DNA from: Isoetes taiwanensis
Taxonomy: Eukaryota; Streptophyta; Lycopodiopsida; Isoetales; Isoetaceae
DNA length: 64,000 bases
Assembly: GCA_021234155.1 (NCBI GenBank)
Contig: JAJEKV010000023.1
Coordinates: 10,179,141 to 10,243,140, forward strand
Direction: 5' to 3'
The notes beneath the pieces were generated by a model. It was not told where the DNA came from. It was given only the letters and a program-made list of their open reading frames with translations, and ran no database searches. A program made the translations under genes and the position numbers. Shown here piece by piece: positions 57,070 to 64,000 of the stretch; within the stretch, counting starts at the first letter, position 1; every line of letters starts with the position of its first letter.

Positions 57070-57655
57070 GTGCCTTTGGCCTGGTTTATAATAGAAGAAA
57101 GAGGCACGTTGTGTGCCCTGGTTAACTTTCAGCTGCTCCTTGTCGAGGATCTTCCGTTCTTCATTTTTCGAACAGTCCAACCCATGGCTTATGTTCTGCA
57201 TGATTTTTATCTGGCTCATTCCCATGGAAAATTTTCAAAATACCACCCTGAAGTATTCACGAGAAATCAGTCTGTTGTGTTGCCATCTCACACTCTGGGC
57301 GCAGGAGACTCTTTAATGTGCTCAAACCCATTTACAGAGAGATTATGGCATTGGCTATGCGCAGCTGTTTCTCGAGTATGTTGGTACTCTGAATACCATC
57401 CGTACTTATTTGGAGAATGAGATTATTCCACTAGACTGGGAACCGTCTCCTCTAGAGATGTTGATGCGGGTGAAAGCATGTTGTAGTGGAACAAAAACGT
57501 GCATTTTAGCACCACATTTTTGGGTGCTAAGTGTGGTGGGAACTACCAAATTTGTGGTGGGAGAGGGAGTTATTTTTTCAAAAATACACATGATTACTTA
57601 TTCAAAATTTTGTCCTTTCAGTCTTATTCAGGCTTATTCAGCAACGTACACGATC
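57070..57655 (+). other. Possible coding fragment, unrecognised
   Basis: A 116-codon frame at 57,070-57,420 (WFIIEERGTLCALVNFQLLL) and a further frame at 57,410-57,676 read onward without a known motif. An inverted repeat, tttagcaccacatttttggg / gtgctaagtgtggtgggaac, spans 57,506-57,545. Too little to call a gene. Confidence 0.25.
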
Positions 57656-57785
57656 ATTTTCCCTCAAAAACTCTGATCACGCTCCCTTAATCCGGCAAGA
57701 CCATTTCTGATTCTGAATTTTCATTTTCCCTCAAAAACTCTGACCACGCTCCCTTAATCCGGCAAGACCATTTCTGATTTCTGGC
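57656..57785. repeat. Tandem duplication of about 65 bp
   Basis: ttttccctcaaaaactctga through ggcaagaccatttctgatt occurs twice (57,658-57,716 and 57,723-57,781) with single differences. Confidence 0.75.
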
Positions 57786-57803
57786 AAGAAGATCGATCAC
57801 GAA

Positions 57804-58404
57804 ATGGCTCTGATCATACCGGACTTGAATGCCACGGGATACACCTACAAGGAAAAGTTACAGGCAAGAAAAGCATTACGCCACACAAGAAGAAATCGAG
57901 TCTGTTTGGGGACCGAAAGTATTAGGAAAATCCACTTACAGGTGGGTTGCATTCTAGATTCGGGGATGCCCATGATTCTCTGTTGTTTAGAATATTGTTT
58001 TGTTTCATCATGCAGGTTGAAGAATATGAGCAAGGAGAGGTATAATGAATATATGTGCCTTTACAAAAAAATCACAGTGGGGAAGTGTGCACGGGGAGGC
58101 ATGGCCTCTGGAGACTATGGTCATTGCGTATTACCTTCACACAAAAGGAAAAGAAATAAATTGGTTGAGTTTCTGGCAACAGTTAAGAGAAAAAGGGTCT
58201 GAAGCCTCTCCGTCCCAACGTAAGAGGAAGCATGCAATCATTTCAAATAGTGAGGAAGCAGAGCAACCTGCCACAGATGATGCTTCCTCTCTTGAAATGA
58301 CTAGGCCACAATTCAAGCCTCCTCAAGCTGTAAGAAGAATCTCGGGGAAAATCACTGAAAAAATAGGTACTTTTCAACCCTCTTCTTCTGGAACCACCAT
58401 ATGA
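57804..58404 (+). pseudogene. Unknown small basic protein gene, two exons possible
   Basis: ATG at 57,804 starts MALIIPDLNATGYTYKEKLQ. A donor-like cag|gtgggt at about 57,940 and an acceptor-like catgcag at 58,015 suggest a 75-bp intron. The downstream frame 58,045-58,404 reads SVHGEAWPLETMVIAYYLHT then KGKEINWLSFWQQLREKGSE and a Ser/Lys-rich end with a nuclear-localisation-like QRKRKHA. No known domain. The following DNA (58,405-58,560) is non-coding. Confidence 0.4.
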
Positions 58405-58579
58405 TGCAATTTAATATTGGAACTGTTATTTTCCAGCAAGGTCTAGCAAGCTTGAACAATCAGGTACACCACTTACTTCTTCATTTGGGTGTGTTGTAAG
58501 TTTGTGTAGGAAATTTGTCTTTGCTAGTTTCGAGTTGTGGTGGATAATTTCAGTTCCGCATGAGTATGTAGCTCCAAAT

Positions 58580-59165
58580 GTGTTCTGGAGACGGTCATAT
58601 GGTGCCGGTTATATGTTAATAATGTAGTTTGTAGCATATGTAGTGTCATATAGTACCAAACGTGGTACCTTATCCGAATAGTGAATTGGCTTCCATATGT
58701 TTCTATACTTAGTGTCATATGTGATGTTAGATATGGTGATACTTGTGAATGGTGGATTGTGCGCCATATGTGGTGCCAAGCTCGCTGCGCTAAATATTGC
58801 ACCACGCCATATCCGCCACATATGGGGTGGTGGATGCACACGGATGTGGTGCCTTCGTGCATTGTGGTGCCACATGTGGTGTCTAATGTGGCACCACTAT
58901 GGATCCACATTTTGCACCACATGTGGTGTCTTTGACGCCATTTGTGGGCAGAAGTAATGGATTGCCATATGTGGTGCCTTGGGTGCATTGTGGTGCCATA
59001 TGTGGTGTGGCATGTGGCACCCGTTTGGTGCCACATGCCACACCACACAATGGTGAATATGACGCCATTTGTGGTGCAAAGTTTGTCATGATGGAATTTG
59101 TGGTGTGTAAAGTGGTGCCTGTTGTGTCATGTGGTACTAACCTTGGATTACTTTCCGGATGAATT
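58580..59165. repeat. CATATGTGGTGCC-rich repeat block with long hairpin
   Basis: At least a dozen variants of catatgtggtgcca / gtggtgccacatgtggtg in both orientations. A 17-bp perfect stem, ggtgtggcatgtggcac with gtgccacatgccacacc, lies at 59,005-59,045. Short frames on both strands (MWHHNARRHH and the like) come from the repeat. The motif is related to the satellite after 62,841. Confidence 0.7.
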
Positions 59166-59925
59166 CAACAGGACACCGGGAGAATGGATCAACTCTACAA
59201 GATCAAGAAGTGATTTGTTGTAAAGGCAAGGTTGCAAACTTGTGATCAAAGCCTGCAGGTGCTACAAATGAAGGTTCAAAGAACTTGAGTTCCGCATCGA
59301 GAAGATGAATAAAGATTAAAAAAAAATGGGAAGGAATGATTAAGGATAAACCAAGTCGTGGCGGAGGCGGTATTAGGGCTATATGCCAAGATACGAGGTC
59401 GAAATGAAGGAACTATTACCGTAACTTGAGCGGATAAAAATCGAGGAGCTTAATCATTGTCGGCCCGGGAAGGGAACACAACAAAGATTGAAAGTCTTTG
59501 GAACCAAGGTTAGAGGTTTTTCGTCTTGCAAGGACCGTCTTCCTTTATTTGTCTTGGATCCACTACTTCCGGACCTTGATAAGGTCGACGATTATAGTAG
59601 TGGTTGTCCATTCGTGGGAAGATCCTCCAGTGGATGGGGAAACCACTACCAACTTTGATTCTTTGAATCAGTCACCAATACCATCTTCCATGTCCTTTCA
59701 GCCTCTTGAGGTACTTCATAACAAAATTCTGAAGTGCTTAGTATAATTGTATTCTCATTGACAAATTTCGTTCACTTTGCAGGATTTGTAATCACTGTTG
59801 CATTGAGAATTCTTTGTCATGAATTTTCTACAAAGCATGGGTACAAGCCTTAGGTGTGAGTAGGGAGGATCAAAAGCAACTTCAAGCTCTTGAGGCACTT
59901 ACGGTGTGAGCACTTATAGGTAGCT
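59166..59925. other. No gene seen
   Basis: One 82-codon plus frame (59,498-59,746) without recognisable motif. Mixed composition with gaagat/aagatt-rich stretches. Nothing else supported. Confidence 0.4.
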
Positions 59926-60240
59926 CGAAAAGAGAGTAAGCTGGCTTAGTCTCCTCTCTTTTCTCGTTTATCGTATCTAATTTGCCCCCTAGGATGACAT
60001 CGCTCACCGGGTGGCGTAATTAGATACCTCAAGCAGAAACTTCGAAAAGGGAGTAAGCCCGACATAAAACAAGATCTGGCTGGCTTAGTCTCTTTTGCTT
60101 CTCTGTTTTTGTATATCTAAAGTGCCCCCGGGATGAGATCTTCGCTCATTTTAGGGGACACTTTAGATATATAAAAAACAGAACATCGAAAAGAGAGTAA
60201 AAAAGTCCGGAACTTAGTTAAAAAAACAAAGCATAGTTAC
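59926..60240. repeat. Twin hairpin units
   Basis: Two tandem units start cgaaaag(a/g)gagtaagc at 59,926 and 60,043, and a third start is at 60,187. Each unit folds twice: gaaaagagag with ctctcttttc and then tatctaatt with aattagata in unit 1; aaaagggagtaagc with gcttagtctctttt and then tatatctaaagtg...cccc with gggg...cactttagatata in unit 2. The stems are conserved while sequences differ. Confidence 0.65.
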
Positions 60241-60452
60241 AATCAATTGTGATTCAATTCCGTGTTTGCGAGCATGGTGCCGTTTACTAATTCAGGTCTA
60301 ACTGTTCATACCGGGTGGCAATGACTATGTGAGTCCATCTAGCACACCAAAAGGGAATTATTTACTACCCTCAAAGGTAACCAAGTCTTGTTTGATGCAA
60401 TTGGGATATGTAGCTTACTTCTTCATCCCTACTTTGTAGATATAGATGTACA

Positions 60453-61141
60453 ATGTGGTCAGTTAGGGGACAAGACACTCGCACCCTTCGAAAAGCATTA
60501 GACGAGATAGAAACTTCGGGCAAATCAGAAGATGCACCAAGGTTACAGGAAGTCGGACAAATCGGTAGATGTCAACAAATCAAGAGGGTGCATCAAGTCA
60601 AGCTCCGAGAGGGTGCTCCAATCGGACAAGAATCTGCCGGATCAACAGATGCATTAAGTCATGCTCCACACCAATCTGCCAAATCAGCAGATGCATCAGG
60701 TTATGATCTGAACAAATCGTTTCGTGAATGTAAGTCACAAGGTAACTTCCAACCTTTTGTGCCTGTCTTCTTTTTAATTTGACCCATATAGTTACCGAAC
60801 CATTTAAATTTTTGCATTTTGGAAGTGTCTCGGAGAAAAAGCAAGAGCAGAATTCCAAGCAAAAGACACCTCCAAGACATTACGGGCGAAGTTTCCATCC
60901 CCGCACGAATAGTTCTTTGAAGCGAAGTTTCCACCACCGCACCAAGAAATGCCGGCGAAGTTTCCAGCCCCGCACCAACTCTGTCCATGCGAAGACTACA
61001 AGGTTAAGCCCAATCACCTTGTTTTTTACTACAATGGAGTTTCGGGTAGAAGCTATGACAAGAGTGAGTCCATACCCCTTTGCCAAAGAAGATGATGTTA
61101 AGTTGATCACACTTAATGAGAACCAAGTGGGTAGTAACTAG
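60453..61141 (+). other. Possible coding exons, unrecognised
   Basis: 60,453-60,782 reads MWSVRGQDTRTLRKALDEIE with repeated ATDA/SADAS-like segments, and 60,779-61,141 has three repeats of SFHPRTNS/SFQPRTNS followed by MEFRVEAMTRVSPYPFAKED. The DNA shows three gcgaagtttccaNcccgcac repeats at 60,888-60,985. A further readable plus-strand piece at 61,358-61,440 is RELLIDDARYKGYLNAPNTM. These could be upstream exons of the protease gene at 61,753, but I cannot prove linkage. Confidence 0.3.
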
Positions 61142-61752
61142 ACCAGCCGGGGCGAAGTTCATAGATTGGTGCGGTTAGAATTTTCATATAGCACTTTGGT
61201 CCGGCTGGGGCTCAAAACTTGAGAGTCATAGTTAAGGGAGCATTGATGAAACACAAGGACAAATTCAAGTTCATATGGAGTCGGGATCCTTTGTACCAAC
61301 ACAAATTTATTTAACAAAAAAAGCCAATTTTTTGAAGCACTGAAAAAACAATTTCTAGGTTTCACAAAGAGAGCTTCTCATTGATGACGCTAGATACAAA
61401 GGGTACCTCAATGCGCCAAACACCATGATGGCAATTAGATGGCCTCGTGAATGATCTAAAGGTTTGGCCAGGGGTTCTTTGAAGGCGAGGGAATGTGCAA
61501 AGTTATGTCGAAAAGCAACAAAATCTTTGAATATGTTTGACACCGAGAGTCAAATTTGTATTAATATGATGAAAAACATAGAACTAAAGCCTAGAAATAG
61601 TATTATTGTGTATATGATGTAACCTCTCTTGACTTTTTAATATAAACAAAGTTTTACTTCAATTGTTCATTTCTTGGCTATTTCAATGTTCCTCAAGGTT
61701 TTCAATGATCTTCCATTTGCTGAATGTAAACTTACACCACCAGCACGAGGAC

Positions 61753-62460
61753 TGCAGTGTTAAGAGCGCACATCCGACCAGAACACTTGCCACTTGAAGT
61801 GTTTAAAGGATGTGAGGAGCCTCTTGTGCTTGATCAAGAGGCAATCGAGAATATTGGAGAAAAGTAGGGATTGGTTGATGACGGGATAGTCCATTTCTTC
61901 ATGAGGTTAGTAATTTAATATAAACAACTCAGATTTGAAGTCTTCATTTGTTTCTTAAATCATCTTGTTTTACCGGACCTTGGACTTTGGCGGGTGTATG
62001 CACCAATTACGCATCAAGCATGACATGGAACAGAGGTTCCATTTCATGGATCCGCTCATTTACATATTACTGTCGAACGAGCTTGCTTCAAAGGACAAAC
62101 TGTTGCACCCTCAACTTGCAATTTCGGAATGTACCATTCTGCCAGCATGTTATCAGAAGCACTGGACAGTGTATGTCATTGTAGGTCTTGGAGGTCAGCC
62201 AGTTAAATGTCGGCCGGTGTGTACCATTTTTGACAGCCTAGAAATGTACAAGGGCTCCGAGCTTGTCATGAGTTTTGTTGAGGATGCAAACACAAAATTC
62301 CCAAGCACCATAAAAGCTGCACCACAAGAAAATTACAAGTTCCCCACTCGGTCGATTCTTTGGTCGTGGTGGTCGCTATATGTGTCTTTCGTAAAGAAAG
62401 TTGTGGGCTGCGAATAATGCGAGACTTGGACATACTATCCCAATGCAAGGTGAGTTCGTA
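61753..62460 (+). pseudogene. Ulp1/C48-type SUMO-protease-like gene
   Basis: A first stretch, 61,753-61,904 (EHLPLEVFKGCEEPLVLDQE, then VDDGIVHFFMR), ends at a donor-like gag|gttagt. The main frame 61,965-62,417 has FHFMDPLIYILLSNELASKD, the catalytic-His block KHWTVYVIVGLGG and the catalytic-Asp block CTIFDSLEMYKGSE. The nucleophile block SCGLRIMRDLDIL is present at about 62,400-62,440 but in another frame, after damage near 62,340. H-D-C order and the HW and DSL motifs match Ulp1 peptidases, which cut SUMO from proteins. Such domains are common in plant MULE-type transposons as well as host genes. Confidence 0.65.
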
Positions 62461-62840
62461 GAATTTGAAGGTATTACTCATCCAATGTGAGGCCTGATAT
62501 GTTTGTTGCAGGGTGTACCAATTTCTAGTTCGCGAGCTGTTGGACACGCGCTGTAACGATGATTGATGTTGTGAAGCACGATTCTTTGTAGTAATGAAGT
62601 GAGGTTGACGAGATCAATAGATCTTTACTTGTAATCACATGTTTGTATTATTGTAACCAAAGAGGTTATTCTTGTAACCTATTCTTTCATTGACACTCTA
62701 ATGTACATTGTTGTATACTATTGTATACAATAGACTTTTCTGGCTGACCAGAGCAACACTCTGGTGGAGTTCAAATCTCCAAAAGAAATTGATGTATTCA
62801 AAGATTCATGACAATGTGGTGTTACATGTCGTGATAGATG
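62461..62840. other. No gene seen
   Basis: Transition from the protease fragment to the satellite. Contains gtatactattgtatacaata (62,712-62,731), a short palindrome. Confidence 0.4.
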
Positions 62841-64000
62841 TGGTGATGCAAATGGTGCATGTGGTGAATCATGTGGTGCATTTGGTGAACCATGTGGTGA
62901 ATCATGTGGTGAATCGTAGGTGGCATGTTGGAGCTTACGTGGCATGTTTGACTTTCATTGACCAACATGTTTGGTGATGCAAATGGTGCATGTGGTGAAT
63001 CATGAGGTGTATTTGGTGAATCATGTGGTGAATCATGTGGTGCATCGTAGGTGGCATGTTGGAGCTTACGTGGCATGTTTGAGCCACCTTGGCATGTTGG
63101 AGCCTAGGTGGCATATTTGAGCCACCTTGGCATGCTTGAGCCTTTACATGACCTTTGTTACATGTTTGACTTTCATTGACCAACATGTTTGGTGATGCAA
63201 ATGGTGCATGTGGTGAATCATGAGGTGCATTTGGTGAATCATGTGGTGAATCATGTGGTGAATCGTAGGTGGCATGTTGGAGCTTACGTGGCATGTTTGA
63301 GCCACCTTGGCATGTTGGAGCCTAGGTGGCATATTTGAGCCACCTTGGCATGCTTGAGCCTTTACATGACCTTTGTTACATGTTTGACTTTCATTGACCA
63401 ACATGTTTGGTGATGCAAATGGTGCATGTGGTGAATCATGTGGTGCATTTGGTGAACCATGTGGTGAATCATGTGGTGAATCGTAGGTGGCATGTTGGAG
63501 CTTACGTGGCATGTTTGACTTTCATTGACCAATATGTTTGGTGATGCAAATGGTGCATGTGGTGAATCATGAGGTGTATTGGTGAATCATGTGGTGAATC
63601 ATGTGGTGCATCGTAGGTGGCATGTTGGAGCTTACGTGGCATGTTTGAGCCACCTTGGCATGTTGGAGCCTAGGTGGCATATTTGAGCCACCTTGGCATG
63701 CTTGAGCCTTTACATGACCTTTGTTACATGTTTGACTTTCATTGACCAACATGTTTGGTGATGCAAATGGTGCATGTGGTGAATCATGAGGTGCATTTGG
63801 TGAATCATGTGGTGAATCATGTGGTGCATCGTAGGTGGCATGTTGGAGCTTACGTGGCATGTTTGAGCCACCTTGGCATGTTGGAGCCTAGGTGGCATAT
63901 TTGAGCCACCTTGGCATGCTTGAGCCTTTACATGACCTTTGTTACATGTTTGACTTTCATTGACCAACATGTTTGGTGATGCAAATGGTGCATGTGGTGA
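62841..64000. repeat. Satellite with 131/218-bp monomers and 567-bp higher-order unit
   Basis: Unit starts (tggtgatgcaaatggtgcat) lie at 62,841, 62,972, 63,190, 63,408, 63,539, 63,756 and 63,974, giving lengths 131, 218, 218, 131, 217, 218. The short unit lacks an 87-bp block (agccaccttggcatgttgga...). Variant bases recur every third unit: gaaccatg in units 1 and 4, gaggtgtat in units 2 and 5. The array continues past the window. Internal ggtgaatcatgt 12-mers form a lower-order repeat. Minus-strand frames reading SPHDSPH are repeat artefacts. Confidence 0.95.

Noticed and set aside
58524-59162. Small frames rich in His, Trp and Met on both strands
   Set aside because: They arise from the catatgtggtgcc repeat read in all frames.
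62841-64000. Overlapping minus-strand frames reading SPHDSPH and PRKLQHATYD repeats
   Set aside because: They are translations of the satellite; unit lengths are not all multiples of three and no start context or unique sequence exists.
62841-64000. CRISPR array
   Set aside because: Repeats are long and contiguous with internal 12-bp subrepeats, there are no unique spacers, and the DNA is plant nuclear.

Overview
This window is plant nuclear DNA and is almost wholly transposable elements nested inside one another. The evidence is plant-type Ty1/copia elements, a Ty3/gypsy chromovirus with a C-terminal chromodomain and an initiator-Met-tRNA primer site, two LINE families, a tRNA-derived SINE, plant-like coding fragments and no bacterial gene organisation. 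A land plant with a large, repeat-rich genome fits. The divergent LINE family B and a DNA-methyltransferase-like gene may point to a seed-free plant, but I cannot name a species.

Layout. 1-1,950: a LINE-B-like scrap, a direct repeat with strong palindromes, and a broken unknown gene. 1,950-11,590: three-layer nest I. LINE-A copy A1 (minus) is split by LINE-B copy B1 (minus), which is split by a 5'-truncated LINE-A copy A2 (minus, poly(A) at 6,287-6,304). 11,591-13,844: AT-rich, no gene seen. 13,845-53,372: nest II, a chain of six mobile elements. LINE-B copy B2 (minus) holds copia-1 (plus, 14,331-51,853, target duplication gaagc). Copia-1 holds copia-2 (minus, 17,303-49,908, gcagc). Copia-2 holds LINE-B copy B3 (plus, about 19,613-40,467). 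B3 holds full-length LINE-A copy A3 (plus, 19,693-39,856, 12-bp duplication). A3 holds a 13.2-kb chromovirus (minus, 21,271-34,446, gtcag) and, separately, a SINE at about 34,928-35,085. The 5' LTR of copia-2 is also split by a 5.5-kb foreign segment (44,004-49,506) bounded by a 255-bp duplication of LTR sequence. That segment carries a SWIM zinc-finger fragment, GGCGCC-centred tandem repeats and a gene related to N4/N6 DNA methyltransferases. 53,373-62,600: decayed gene-like sequence with a coiled-coil protein, small unknown ORFs, hairpin-rich repeats and a Ulp1/C48-type protease. 62,841 to the window end: a satellite with a 567-bp higher-order repeat.

The most unusual item is inside the chromovirus. 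Between its 5' LTR and gag it carries about 3.5 kb of extra sense-strand coding sequence. The first extra ORF runs into an almost complete, indel-damaged histone H3 coding sequence (30,826 to about 31,140, minus). The later ORFs follow their own promoter-like spacer with a TGACGTCA palindrome. A chromodomain retroelement that also carries histone H3 suggests a chromatin-directed function, now decayed in this copy. Apart from the gypsy gag-RT-RNase H frame (979 codons with no stop) and the lightly damaged copia-2, most coding regions are broken by frameshifts, stops or insertions.
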